The position numbers and the translations under genes were made by a program. From assembly GCA_016617855.1 (NCBI GenBank), contig JAECUM010012907.1, positions 1 through 64,000 of the forward strand: a stretch of 64,000 nt of DNA, given 5' to 3'. The stretch is from Megalonaias nervosa. Its lineage: Eukaryota; Mollusca; Bivalvia; Unionida; Unionidae. Below the pieces are notes generated by a model, which was not told the origin of the DNA, did no database searches, and was given only the letters and a program-made list of their open reading frames with translations. Positions within the stretch are counted from its first letter, which is position 1, and every line of letters starts with the position of its first letter. Below, piece after piece: positions 36,954 through 50,192 of the stretch.

Positions 36954-39507
36954 CTAAAATTAGTTCCAAACCAGGAAATAAAATAATTTTCAAAATGCAA
37001 TTTTTTTCCAAACCCGCTGAGGATGTAAAATAATTTTCAAAATGCAATTTGTTCCAAACCAGGAAGTAAAATAAGTCATCTAGAGCTCTGATGATTTTCA
37101 TAAATAAAAAGAACATACAAATATTTGAAAAGGTGGACTTGCCTCATGAAATAACTTGATTCACAAAACACTATAATTTTTTATATGCACCTAATTTCGG
37201 TTTCCATTAACATCTATCTCAGTTCTAAGTTTTCTCCATTATTTTCAAGCATGGTTAGATGAGAGTTGCAATCAGTAGCTTAAAAACAGTAGATGTAAAA
37301 GGTGCTTTTGGGACAGCTGACCCAATGTGTTATACCCTTTATATAAGTAGCAGCTAATGACAACCCTTTCCTGCACATTCCTGGTCCATCTGAACATCAG
37401 ACATCAAGTCCATGCAGTGGGGATCAACAAGAACCCCATTTATGCATGTTTCTTATGGCATTCAAATAATGGCACGACCAATAGAGCTAAAATCAGCCAG
37501 TTCAGGCCAACTTTATGGGAAAGAATGACTGGTTTGGTACATAACATTTTAAATTTTCTATAGGGGTGGGAGTGGCCTCAAAAGGAAAACTAACAGTCTT
37601 ATAATAAAAAATATACCGTATATTAGCATTCAAGCTCCCAGTTTTGGTCAACATAGCAGGGAAATATATTAATATTTACAACAGAACAATGAAAAAAAAA
37701 AAATCAAATAAAAGTCAAACAGAACATGGAGTAAAAAAAAATCAAAATATTTATTTGTGATGTATGGACTATGTGGATTAATTATTAAAGCAATTATTAT
37801 GATCAAATGTGTAAATTTTTGTAATGTAATTAGGGTATTGACAGATTATTTTAATGAACAGTGACCACAAAATAATTTTTCTTCAATAAGATGAATAATC
37901 CAAATTATAGAATGAGTAATTTCAATTTTTACATTTTCTGTACAATGTTTACTTGTTTTTACTAATTTAAACAAACAATACTAATGTGCAGTAACAACAA
38001 CTATTACATCTGAGAATTATCACTGTCGTGGGATCCTTTTACACACCTTGCAAAGCTGTCTATAAGTCTTATGGACCACTCTGATAAATTGCTATCATGG
38101 CCTGGTCAATCTTGGAAGTGCCCCTCTGTAGACACAGTTACATGATGGCCTTCAGCCTGCCTTTGGCAGTGTTGATCATGACCCAGCTCAGAACAGAAGT
38201 GCCCCAATGCAAACAAAACTGCATGATGGCTTGAGAGTGCCTTTGGCAACTCTGGCCAAAGCCCAGTTAAAGTTGGCGGCACCGGACTCCTTGCAACGTT
38301 GTACACTGTCTTTATAGCCCTTTCAGGCTTCCTTGGCTACACCGATGTTATGACTTCTGAGAGTTTGACCATATTGCACACCAACCATAATATATATGGA
38401 TCTGCTTCTAGTACTTGTGATACAAAAGATTTATTCTCAAATGTTTGCTAAATTATTCTTCAGTGCAAGCTGTTTGAGAGTGTACAGATCAGTCCAGTGT
38501 TACAAAATAATACAATAATAAAATGAATCCACATTGTACCATAATAAACAGCTGGTCCCAAAGGCACAGACCACATGAGGTTCTGTAGTTATGTCGTCTA
38601 AAACAGTATCTTTCACATCATTCTACTGTTGTGTATTACCATATTTTCTGCATGCCTCTGGATGGCAAAAAATAATTAGTTTTTCCTCTCTTTGAAAATA
38701 TCATAAAATACTGCATTCAGTGACAGAAAACAAATGAATGACAAGTTACATGTGATTTAAATTGTTAAACACTATATTTGCCAGCCTATAAGTCGATACT
38801 TTTTTATTAGAAAATCTGGGCTTCGTCTTACACTCCAAATCGACTTATATATGGATTATGTCATGTAAGTTTTCAAATGTTAAAAATATCTCCAAAAGAA
38901 CGAAAAATAATGTGTACAAAAAAATACTTCATTTTGGGAAAGAAATCATGTAAGAAAAAACATAGGACACCAAATTGAGAAGGATTTTAAAATATTTGCA
39001 TTATCGTTTGTTTAAATTAACTTACATCAGATTAATTGCGCTAATGCTGCATACACTAGTAATATACATTGTTTAAATTGATTACATATATATACAATAG
39101 AATAGGCAAGTTAGGAAATGAATAACCATGACAAAGATCAAACAAAATATGCCCTGATGAGAGAACCATGATGTTTAACTATTTGTTTATATCACTGGCA
39201 CTAATATACACACTATATTATTCACCCATAGATAAAATGTCTCTATGTTAGAATCTGAAGAAAATGCCACCCTTTATTAATGGAAGAAAAAATTAAAGTG
39301 AAAGTCACTATCTCAAAATTTTTGTTTTACACATAAATTATGGATAAGACTAACACCTGAACCCAGTCAAATACAGGCAAATAAACGGATTCCAGTTTGC
39401 TCAGTCCAGTACCTCAACTTTGGTATGAATAATAGAAAACCAAATAACACTCAATTTAAAAAGGAGAAAAGGATCTGTTTGCTACATATTTCTTCTTACT
39501 TTTAAAC
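36954..39507. other. Intron-like DNA, no gene seen
   Basis: Around 38100-38320 a ~95-bp unit with GATGGC and GTGCCTTTGGCA occurs twice in diverged form. An inverted repeat, TATAAGTCGA / TCGACTTATA, lies at 38787-38849 and resembles the ends of a small foldback element. Confidence 0.45.
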
Positions 39508-39733
39508 TACATATTATCCACTGAAACCCATTCCAACATACATGTACCCAGTACATAACCAGGTACATATTATCCACTGAAACCCATTCCTAAAGACTTG
39601 TACCCAGTACATGACCAGGTACATATTATCCACTGAAATCCATTCCTTAAGACATGTACCCAGTACATGACCAGGTACATATTATCCACTGAAACCCATT
39701 CCTACACACATGTACCCAGTATATGACCAGGTA
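39508..39733 (+). repeat. 56-bp minisatellite, four copies
   Basis: Units starting TACATATTATCCACTGAAA at 39508, 39564, 39620 and 39676, each ending near GTACCCAGTACATGACCAGG. Confidence 0.9.
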
Positions 39734-41667
39734 CAAGTTTTAGTAGTATCCAAAATGGATACTATAGTCAAATTCTTCTAGATAAAAACTTTCACTTTAA
39801 CACTTGTATCTCTTTTAATAAAGCATAACATAGTCTTCTAATGTTGAAAATTTTTTATCCATAGGTGAGTAATTTAAGTTTTAAACAAATAGTGTTCATT
39901 ATATAGTTTCAATGATCTAATGAATAGTAACACATATTTCTCCCAATTTTTAACAATTTGGATTAAACAAATAACTTGTCAAAGCTATTTCAGATTACCA
40001 GTGAGCTATTCCCCAGCTTCTTGAAAGCAGTGTTTGTATGTCTTGTCTTATCACTGTAGAGCTACATACGTGTCCAAAGCCATATATACAATTCTTTGAA
40101 AACAATGTTACAAGAAAATAAATTTTTTGTCCAAAAAGCATAAAACAAAGTGTCAGATGATATAAAGTATAGGAAATACAGCCCCTATTATTTTGTGTTT
40201 TGTATTGTCATATTATTTTTTTAATGTTTAATTTATTATATTGCTTTTGCAATTTATATAATGCAGAATTTGACCCTAAAATCTTGAAGCATTTATAGCC
40301 CAATATAACTGGTACTTAGTGTTCCCCACAGACCATTTTAAGATGGCATTCCATCAGTTTTATTCCCATGCCAGCCCATTATATTACGTTCTGCTCAGTC
40401 TATTTCCAAAACTTTGCACTTTTTCTTGGCTGCAAATACATGTGCCAAAACTCTTAGGCTATTCATTCTGTCCAGTAATTAGTAGCACACAGTGATGCAT
40501 AAACAGTGATAAAGGATGTCTTTTTTGAACTTCTCTAGGCAATGTGCCAACTCACAATTCACCCTTTTTAGTTACCTACAAAGTTAATGTAAACAGTTGC
40601 TTATGTACTTGATATCTTTTGATTGTAAGTATGAATATACCAGTACCCATGCATGCAATGATGACTACACCATGTGGAGCAGGTCAAACCTAATTAACAC
40701 AATATGGTAATCCATAAAGAAGGTCTTGGCTTATTGATCAGGAACTGAACTACCTGCAGCAGTGTGTGTACTCATGGAATAATGTTTTCACATGCAGTTG
40801 AGTAGACAGGATTAAAGGGATTATCTTTTCCAACATGAATAATCTTTCCAGCCAATCACTAGCAACAGTCAATTTTGTTTATTACACATGACATGCTCAT
40901 TTTTTCCACTTCAATATCCAAGAAGTTGCAATAATTAACTTCAGACAGCATTGCATTGAATATAAACCTGTCAGAAAGATTGCTGTTCTGAAAGAGTTTC
41001 TGACCAGTTTTGACTTTCAACAGTTAATAATTTGACAACATTCAATGTAGTTTACTGCTCCAAATTTAAGCTAAAAATCAAATAGGAAATCCCATATTGT
41101 TACTATTTAGCAGTGGACTATATTTTTCAAAAGTACATCTAATTAATAAATAAACACAAAGATCCTGCCTTTCAATAAATTAAATCAGTTCATCCAAGGA
41201 ATTTAAAGGGCATATGAGAGAAAAGAAATATAAAGCCAAGTAAACTTAAGAAATTTCTTATATGTTATCTGTAGTCCCTGTAATTAATTATCATTATTAC
41301 TGTTGGTAATATTCTAAATGTGTCACTGTGTATAATCATGCATTCAATTTCCTTTCAAAAGCTTATCTACTTATTGCCAAATTAACTTTTGCTAAGGGAG
41401 GATTTAAAAAAAAACAAGAAAATGAGGAGAAAATCAATATTAAGACTACATGAAGGATTTTACACCTGCAACATTTTCAGCGAATGCAAATAAAACTAAC
41501 AAGATTTTGTTCAATTTTACAAGTGAAATATTTTAACAATAACAATAATAACAATAATAACAATAAAAATAATAATAACACTAAAGCACATATATCATTC
41601 TAAAAAGGGAAACTTAGTTTCATTATGTACTCTTGTTAATAATAATAATAATAATAGCAAGTTGTAT

Positions 41668-41699
<32 letters not shown>

Positions 41700-42205
41700 A
41701 TACTAACATTTACAATAATAGCTATGATGAAATCAGCTGCCTTTTTAAGAATGATAAACACATTTAAAGTGTCATTTTTAGCTTAAAGCGCCCTTCTGGG
41801 AAGGTAATTACCCTGTCATTTTCTGATTCTGCGAAAACACGTTGGTACTGTATGGGTGACACCAAATACTGAACAGAAATAGGTCAATTTCAAACAATCA
41901 CAATGGACACAATTTATGTGGAGAACTACTTTAAATAAGCCACTTCCTGAAACCTAACATATTGTTTGGATTTTGTGTTGAAGCAATTTTCTAACAGTTT
42001 AGAACTACAGTATTGGCACTGCTGAAGGTCTGCTTGTTCTGATGGAGCTAGAGAAAGACGGGGTAGGGGAGGAGAAAATGGGAAGCAAACTGAATATGGT
42101 CTAAATATTGCAATATAATGTGCATGCTAGCTTTTTAACTCAGTTCCGACTGCAAACAATACAGACATGGATCTGCTGTTGCATAATTTGTTGGCAGTTT
42201 GTTTG
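39734..42205. other. Intron-like DNA with microsatellites
   Basis: AAT- and AAC-rich runs at 41536-41580 and 41637-41655, and (AGT)n at about 41668-41700. No exon recognised. Confidence 0.5.
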
Positions 42206-42375
42206 GTGTAATCTGTAGAAAACAACACAGGCCATTATTTGACAGCAGTGTAATCTGTAGAAAACAACACAGGCCATTATTTGACAGCAGTGTAATCTGT
42301 AGAAAACAACACAGGCCATTATTTGACAGCAGTGTAATCTGTAGAAAACAAACATAAGCCATTATTTGACAGCAG
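42206..42375 (+). repeat. 42-bp minisatellite, four copies
   Basis: GTGTAATCTGTAGAAAACAA begins units at 42206, 42248, 42290 and 42332. The first three units are nearly identical. A minus-strand open frame across it is an artefact of the 42-base (14-codon) period. Confidence 0.92.
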
Positions 42376-42742
42376 ATAACTATGTGTTTGTAGTTGGGCC
42401 ACAACTAATAAGCGAGTATAGATGATAACATGCATATTTGTACACGTCTTATAAATAGGAAAAAAAGACTTTTTGAGGTGATATTGCCATTATTACTGAA
42501 TTTCAACAAAGCTATTAAATATCTATGCATTATAATGACCTTAAAATGTGCTTTTCCATTATATAATGTCCTGACAATAAAAACTACTTGATATTATGGA
42601 CAGGTACTCTGGAATGTTACATTGTACATTTTCGTAAATAAAAGCCTTTGTGAAACAAAATGGAAAATAAAAGATATTAAAATATGCTAAGTACATCGGC
42701 CATAAAAACTACTGTTACTTTTTCCTGAAATTTAACACTCAC

Positions 42743-42827
42743 TCTAGAAGCCTTGAATGATCCAACTCAGACCTTGGTGGCAATTTACAGAATGAGGACA
42801 CTATAACATTTCTGCCAAAAACATCAT
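42743..42827 (-). CDS. Host gene exon, unrecognised
   Basis: 85 bases between GCTGGAG and GTGAGT; it reads DVFGRNVIVSSFCKLPPRSE to HSRLL. Its first two bases complete a codon with the last base of the exon at 43283-43377, giving a continuous frame. Confidence 0.45.
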
Positions 42828-43282
42828 CTCCAGCAAGTGAAACAAAATAACAAAAACAGTGTATAAGTATTTTAAAATGGTCTTATATGTCACTAATTAA
42901 TCAATCAATCAAATAATACAACCAGCCATTGATCCAAATATCCATCATCAAATCTACCCATTCTCATGCATATCTATGCATATTGTGAAAGCCTTATGTT
43001 GTTATGTTTTCACTAACATGCTATGTCCATACTTGTTGAATACACAGGAGTATTTCAATCTCTATAAGACACAATCAATATGACTGGCCAAACTTATGAC
43101 CACTTCCAAAAATAACACATTTCTATATATTACCTGAGACTTTTAATAACTTGAATTCCACAATGCCATGTCTAGCCTGCTCTGCTATATAGTATAATCA
43201 GTGTGTAAAAAAATAATACTAATCTGTTATCAGTATTATTATTATTAACTGAATGCTACACTGTGATGAAAACAAGATTGAC

Positions 43283-43377
43283 CTTCAAAAATGTTAAAAG
43301 CCAGGGCACTGAAGATGCTCTCTGACTGCACTGCAGGTTCCCTCTGGAGAGCATGATTACCAAGTCTTGTACACATT
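43283..43377 (-). CDS. Host gene exon, unrecognised
   Basis: The acceptor TTCTCTACAG is strong and the donor GAAG|GTCAAT weak. It reads MCTRLGNHALQREPAVQSES to FNIFE. The first base completes a Glu codon with the end of the exon at 45657-45827, so the phases agree on both sides. Confidence 0.48.
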
Positions 43378-45656
43378 CTGTAGAGAAACACTATATATAG
43401 TAGTTGAAAATTTCTAAACATAAATTTCATGGACAATATGAACTACTTTTAAGAAGTTCTAAAATCAATTATTAAGTTTCATAATTGAAAGTGTCAAGAA
43501 ATAACACATTAGCTCAAACAACCAGCATGGGCCTATTTGTATGCATGACTAAATCTCAATGGTGTTGTATAAATTCTTTGCAAAACTTAACAGGGGCTTT
43601 CTCTGGTTTTACACCTCATTTGACGTGACTGATTTTTGGGGTGGGGGGGTGCTGATGCGCATCTGTAAAGTTAAGAGACTATGAGTGGATGAATGGATGG
43701 AGTCAAACCTTCAGATAATCCAAATGTATTTCAGCCATTCTAGCCCAGGTTCATTTCTATTAAAAAGAAGTATTCAGTGATATACTGAGTGTATATATAC
43801 TGCATTACAACTGTAAGGTGATGATGTATCAATTGCAATTGTGATCTCAAGCTAATATCTCTAATGGATTGAACTTTGTCATGTAAGAAATTTGCAAACA
43901 GGTCAAGAAGATTGAATGAAGAGAAGGTCATTGGAAGTGGTGTGCATTTATTTCTTGGTATTAGCATGTTTGTAATCTTGAAGAGCTCTATGTAGCTGGG
44001 GGAGGGGGAGGGGGAGGGCTTTCAGTGATATTAGTACTGTAGTAGGCTGATTTTGCTGCATGAACCATGTTTGCGACATTCTTCTTAGAAGCTTCGTAAT
44101 AGATCTGCTTATCAATAATAAAGTGATGATGGTGGCAAGCCAAATTCTCTCAGCCATACTGTGTTATCTTTCAGCAGTGTGAAGCTGGTCTCTAGCACTA
44201 CTATACTATGAAGAAAAACACTTTTGAAAAGATACTCTGCACTTGGTTGCTGGGGCATATTTGTCAAGCAATAAATGCAAGCATCTATCAATTTATACTG
44301 CTGTAGGAGGCAACTGATTGGGCATTGAATAATGCAATGCGCAGTGGTTGCTTAAACTTCAAGGTTGATGATTTAAGATGAATTTTAATTAATTTTTCCA
44401 AATTAAAGGTTGAGTTCAAACTGCTGTGATGGAAAGAGTGAACGGGAGATAACTGGAATTTTTATTCCTATTCTATGTCAGCCGGCTTTGAAACAAAACT
44501 TTTTGCTGCCATTTACATTTAAGTTAAGATGAATATAGTCCCCGGTTGTTAAGCCTAGTGCACAATTTAGTATGGAGCATCAAGGAGTTATTTAATGCAA
44601 CTAATGAAAATCCATTAACAGGTTGACTGGTTAGTATAAAGTGATGACATCATCGTGAAAACAAAAGGCGGTTGTGGTAGTGGGGCAAAATGACTGAGAA
44701 AAAGTCTTATAGTTCTCTTTTTGACAAACAAGTAAATGAAGTAACACATTCCAAACAGAATAGCCAAAACTGGATGAAATCACTAATGTTGATGAATACG
44801 GTCAACAAACGTGTCATGTAAAATGTCACAAAAATCTGGAGTTAAGCTGCCTAACACATTTTAAGCAATGGTGGCCACTTTTAATTTTTTATGCACAGAT
44901 ACTGGACATGTATATTGACTGGTAAAAAATGGTCCAACATATACAGCGCCTAAGTAAACACTATACAAAAAGAAGGGCAAATTTTGAATTTCTAAGTTAA
45001 CAAGTCCTGAATGAATTGGATTGTATATTACAGAAATAATTAAGAGAATTACACATTAATTTCCACCAATCATCACAGTATAATAAAAAAATTGGCATAC
45101 TTCTCATCACTGCTCAACCATCTCAATTTTGAGAATTTACCTATGCAGAACTCACAGATATACATGTTAAGAATCTCAACTGTTCATTTGTAGCACAAGT
45201 TACACATTGGCTCTCCAGTGCTGGGCTAACTGGCATGTAGTTACCAAACAACCAGTAGCTGACCCATTTCAAGCCTATCTCAGAGCAAATTAAAATTAAA
45301 TTACAGATTTAACTTCTATGAAGATGTATAAGCACTGGACTTATGTTAATTAGGTTCATGCCTTCTACCCTAAATATGAAACAATCCAATAATACATGGG
45401 CTAGTAAATGTTTGTTGTGGGCTAACAGTTTCCTTTCTTATAGACCATTCGACTACCCACATATTAGTAATTTGTCCACCCTTGAATTTGCTATTTTTTC
45501 TTGCCTCCTCTGTTATAATCACATCTTAATGTTACATATTTTCCCAGTTAAAGTTAATGTAAAATAATACCATTCACTTTATCAGTGACTGCTCAGCACA
45601 TGCTGGTTGTGATCATGAACAGTAAACTGTGTGAACTTTATTGGGACTACACTTAC
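43378..45656. other. Intron-like DNA
   Basis: A G-rich (GGGGGA)n tract lies at 43998-44017. A short exon-like frame near 44020-44100 on the minus strand (KKNVANMVHAAKSAYYS) lacks clear splice sites and is not called. Confidence 0.4.
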
Positions 45657-45827
45657 TCCGTGGTGGTGGTCAGATGTGACTCAGGGAAAATGTAATCTGC
45701 AGAACTATTCTCTGTAAGAAGTCGTGGTAACTCTGCCTTGATGCATGGGAAAATAATAGAGGGATTTTTTCCTAATTCACTCCATGCTCTCTCCACCCCC
45801 ACCACAATGCATAGAGAATGAAAACTC
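45657..45827 (-). CDS. Host gene exon (57 codons), unrecognised
   Basis: Acceptor CTCTCACAG and donor GGA|GTAAGT. Reads ERAWSELGKNPSIIFPCIKA, ELPRLLTENSSADYIFPESH. Joined to the next exon it stays open. No known family. Confidence 0.5.
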
Positions 45828-48800
45828 CTGTGAGAGCTGGGCTGCATATATGTGTATTTGTGTGTGCATGCATGCATGAACACATGTATGTGTGTGTGTT
45901 TGTGTGTGTGTGTGTAAGGTTTAATGACACATCAGCATCATCCAGGCTATATAGTACTGAGATATCAAGATTCTGACTATGAATGCTCAAGTCCATGTAA
46001 CTTGTTAGAATGAACACCTACTGCAAGAAGAATTTAAAAAATCATCCTATTTCTTTATTGCATCCTTCAAAACAAATGTCAAATAATATTTACATTTATA
46101 AAATGCATTTTTACCACACTGAAATTTCATCTTTATACAAGTTTACAGATAAGCTTACTGAAAAGTAAATGGGATTCTGAAACTGAGAACTTGTTCAAGC
46201 CAAAGTTTTATGTTTGTTAAAATGAAAAAAGCAAACTAAACTTAAAACAAAAAGTTTCTTATATCAGGAAAAAGTAAAACAAGACAATTTTTTAACTTGT
46301 CGAGAGAAATATTGTTAGATAATTTACAAATAATGTTTACATAACCATACCAAAAAATAACACGTAAGATCAAATATTGACAGTCTTTACTACTTAATAC
46401 CATGATATGCTGCTCACTACATGTTTATATATCTACTGACGATTTTGAAGAATGTACATGTAATTTTAACATCATAAGGATCAGTTTAATACATGTACAT
46501 AGCACTGTTTTAGCAAGTTATAAATACTGTATGATGTCATGTTCCCACTAGGCATTGCACCATCAGCTACATTGTTTTTGGACAAACGTATGATACAGTG
46601 TTCAGTAAGCTGTGTACTTGCTATTTTAATCTGTATCTAAGTGATAACCTTTGTGTGTTTTCCAAGAGGGACTTTAATAATAGTTATGAAACACTGTTGT
46701 TATGGAAACTGGACTCTCTGTTCCTCAGCCTTGAAGCCTCTATGCATTGTTTTACCCTATAATAATAATAATAATAACAACAACAATAATTTTTATAATC
46801 TGGTCCTTGTATGATTCAGTTCTTGTTGTTTTGGTCTTTAATGCCATTTCTCAGCACAAGATATGCTATATATGGTGGCCAATATAAGTGCTGAAAGAAG
46901 AACCCAGGAAAAAAAACCCAGCTGTTATGTTACAGTAATGATAAAAAGATTCAGTGGCCTAGACTCATAAAAAGACTATTAGTTCTCATACTCTTTTTTA
47001 ACATAAAAAACTTCTAAAAAAATTATTAAATGATATATATATGTTGACTGAAATTCAGGTGAAGTGTGGGAGTCCAGCGGGGGGTGGGGTGGGGGTACAT
47101 ACGTTATTTTGTGCCTGGGATGTTTCATATCCAGCATTTGTACACATGCTATTGTATTTTCCATTAACATTAGTATTAGCTGAATTTTGTAGAAAAGAAT
47201 TACTACTGTTTACAATTATGTATTTTTATGATTAAAAATGAAAAATAATTCAAATTTTAAAATTGTTAAAAGTACAATAATAATCAGAATAATATATAAC
47301 AAGTCTAAAATGGATCTTAAAATATGAGTTTTTGTACATAAGTATTATAGTGCCTTAAATCACAAGAATAAATTTCTAAATAGTGTTAAAGAGCTGTATG
47401 AACAGAACAGAAAATCCACACGATTAGGTTGTCAGGTAGCAAGAGAAGTAATTAATATTTAAATATTAGGTATAGTAAAAGTCATACATGTCATGTATGC
47501 GTTAAACATCAATTATTTCAGTAATGGGTGTCATTTTTGAGAATTTGATTCATCATACCTTTAAACGGCATTTAGTCACTTTTTAGGGATCCTCATACAT
47601 CGATATTCCTTTGGAAGGTCATTTTTTACATGCCCCAAGAAGTACATATGGCAAAGTCAAAGTTAAAGTACGTGGGCATTTTTGGTAAAAATTAAACTAA
47701 AGGCGTGATCCCATACAATCCAGATTGAATGTCATGTGCCGTGAGGTCACAATGAAAGCTACACATGTCGATGAACAAAACACGAACTACCCTTTCAACT
47801 TTTGTTTCCATGTATGCTGCTATATATGTATCATGTTACCATACAAAATTATGGTACAGATTCAACTCTACAGTTGTGTAAGTGACAATTATTTCCGATG
47901 CATTGGTTCTGAATATCAATAATTATATGAAGCAGTCATGTCAACAGAAGAGTTCATGGGTGAATAGATAAGTAGTATTTTACAGTAATGTTGAAAAACA
48001 ATTCCTAAAGTTCAAACAATTATCATGATCAGGAGTCAATAAAATAAAACCCTTGACCAAGCCAATTAAGTCATCTTAATCCCATTTTCTTGCCATTTTA
48101 GTAAGCCAGATTGAGTGCAATATGTCTCACTTTATTATTTAATTAATATTTCAGTATGTAATATTTGTGTTAATTAGAATAGTTAGCAAAGTTTCAATAT
48201 GTCTGCATAATTATGACCACTAAAGAAAAAAATGAATGATCAAAAGAATGAAGAAGCATATAAAAGTAAATAGGTTTAGTTCAAATATTGGATAAATCTA
48301 GTAAACACAATAGAAAAATGTAATATTTTAATGACTCATTCGTCAGCCTTTCTTTGTTTTAGAAATATCTCTTCAGCAGTGGCACATAATAAATATTTAT
48401 ATTATTTCATTGCTTTTAGATACATACATAAATTTATTTATTTATGCAGCCTCCTGGAAGGGATGACACACAAGTATCCAGTAGACAGATTTAACATCCC
48501 TCTCATATACTAAACTGAGGGCCGTGTCAGGATTCTCTCTTGCTGGTCTTTGATCAAGTAAGTGCAGCATGGATATCTATAATAATCCAAACACATGCAT
48601 TCTGATAAATGATGAACAAAAACAACACTGCTGTAAATTACAGTACAATCAAAACATCTGAGCACAATAAAAAATTCATCTATCTTGCCATATTGTTGAT
48701 TGTCTCAATTTCATGCCCGTTAGTACCCCTACATCAACCACACTTAGGCTACAATGTCATGGGTGTAATGGCACCAATTGCGCAAGTCCATGTGGGTGGA

Positions 48801-50077
48801 GCTGGTATCACAGTACCAAATGTTTTTCTATAGACTTCAATGCTAATGTTTGATTAAATAAACGTACCTTCTATCCTACCTCAGCAGGTGTGTCACACGC
48901 TGTCATAAAGAACAATGTTAGATTGTCAATTTGACAAGGACAGAACCAGGTACTCCACTGCATTTAAGAGGGATAAGTCTGCTGGAACTAAACGGGTAAG
49001 AGTTATCCAGTTACAATAGATGCATTTTCAATGATGTGCATCACATTTTTAAAAAGTATACACAAAATATAATCTAAATATGAATTAACACATATGTTGC
49101 TAAGAGACTCAACATTTTTTAAAGCCTAAAGGAAACTACACATCGTGCATAATGCACCAATCAAAGTTAGTTTTGTTGTGTACTTATGAATACAATGTTC
49201 CCTACACCTTAAGCTCCGCCCACCTGAGGTTGTACAGTTGGTACTATTATACCTACAGACAACCTTAATTTTTTCAATAATCTGTGACAATACTCAGGAC
49301 TCTAGAAGAAACAGGTATACTTAGTTTCGTTTGTCAAAAACAATTTTATGAGGTACCAAGTGACCGAGCTATGTCTTGTAGTAATGTGTATGTAAATGAC
49401 ATTGAACTGCTGTTTTCATATTTGTGCTTTATTACCAAACTACTTTTTGGGAATAAAATGAATTGTTTTAACTATGAGTTGTATTTTATTCATATCAGCA
49501 CTTACTGAACATCACATTGGTTATATGGAATAAATCACATTGTATCACATTATGTAATAACCAGGTCAAAGGTCAATGTACTGATTAGTATGTACCTCTC
49601 TTATTTCAAAAAGAATAATTCATCTAAAATAAATGACTTTATATTTCTTTGGTAGATATAGAACTTAACATCAGAGACAGGTGGACATGACCCAGTCTTG
49701 TTATAAAGTATAAGATTTGAACTCTTTACGCTGACTGCCGATACATGAGGTCAGTAGTCCTTGCACCAAGATCAACCTACCCATCCTCTTTGTAACACAA
49801 ATAGAAAGCTTCCCTCCTTTGTGTAGTGAATAAAATTGATACAATAAGCGATCTGTCACCAAATATAGTAGATCACAGCTTCTAACCAGTTGTGTTGGAT
49901 TTGGGGTGAAATTTGGGGAATAAAATACAGAAAAATACCAGTGATAAACAAGTATAAATGGTGTTAAAACAGGAGTAAAGTGTGCATCTAAAAGGGAGAT
50001 GTAACTTACGATAAAGGAATCAAATGAGACAAAAGCAACAGTGAGAAAAATGATAAGCGAAAGTTTGATGACCTTAC
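45828..50077. other. Intron-like DNA, SINE fragment and simple repeats
   Basis: GT repeats at 45880-45917, a reversed SINE-B fragment (46808-46920) and a G-rich GGGGGGTGGGGTGGGGG tract at 47079-47095. An exon between 45.8 and 50.1 kb is needed to link the flanking exons in phase, but I could not find it. Confidence 0.45.
46808..46920 (-). mobile_element. SINE family B, 3' fragment
   Basis: The reverse complement shows TATAGCATATCTTGTGCTGA and a CAACAAG tail, matching the 3' half of the SINE at 35662-35914. No tRNA head remains. Confidence 0.65.
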
Positions 50078-50192
50078 CTTTGACAAATTTGCAGAAGCAG
50101 TGCCCATGGGTCCATGGACAGTCCAAAGGCACCTGTGTTGTAACATCCCTTACAAGCACCAAAATTCCAGGTAAAGCAGTGTGCATTCCCAC
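50078..50192 (-). CDS. Host gene exon, unrecognised
   Basis: Acceptor TTTATTTCAG and donor AAAG|GTAAGG bound 115 bases reading VGMHTALPGILVLVRDVTTQ, DCPWTHGHCFCKFVK. It does not join the exon at 45657-45827 in phase, so a small exon is missing between them or they belong to different genes. Confidence 0.45.

Noticed and set aside
39508..42375. CRISPR-like arrays
   Set aside because: Units are contiguous minisatellites without unique spacers, in an animal genome.
42135..42404. 89-codon minus-strand ORF with repeated FLQITLLSNNGLCC
   Set aside because: Produced by the 42-bp minisatellite, whose period is a multiple of three.
43283..43377. Exon of telomere protein CTC1
   Set aside because: A short CTRLG match and roughly similar order of motifs suggested it, but the expected CxxC before it is missing and the remaining similarity is too weak.
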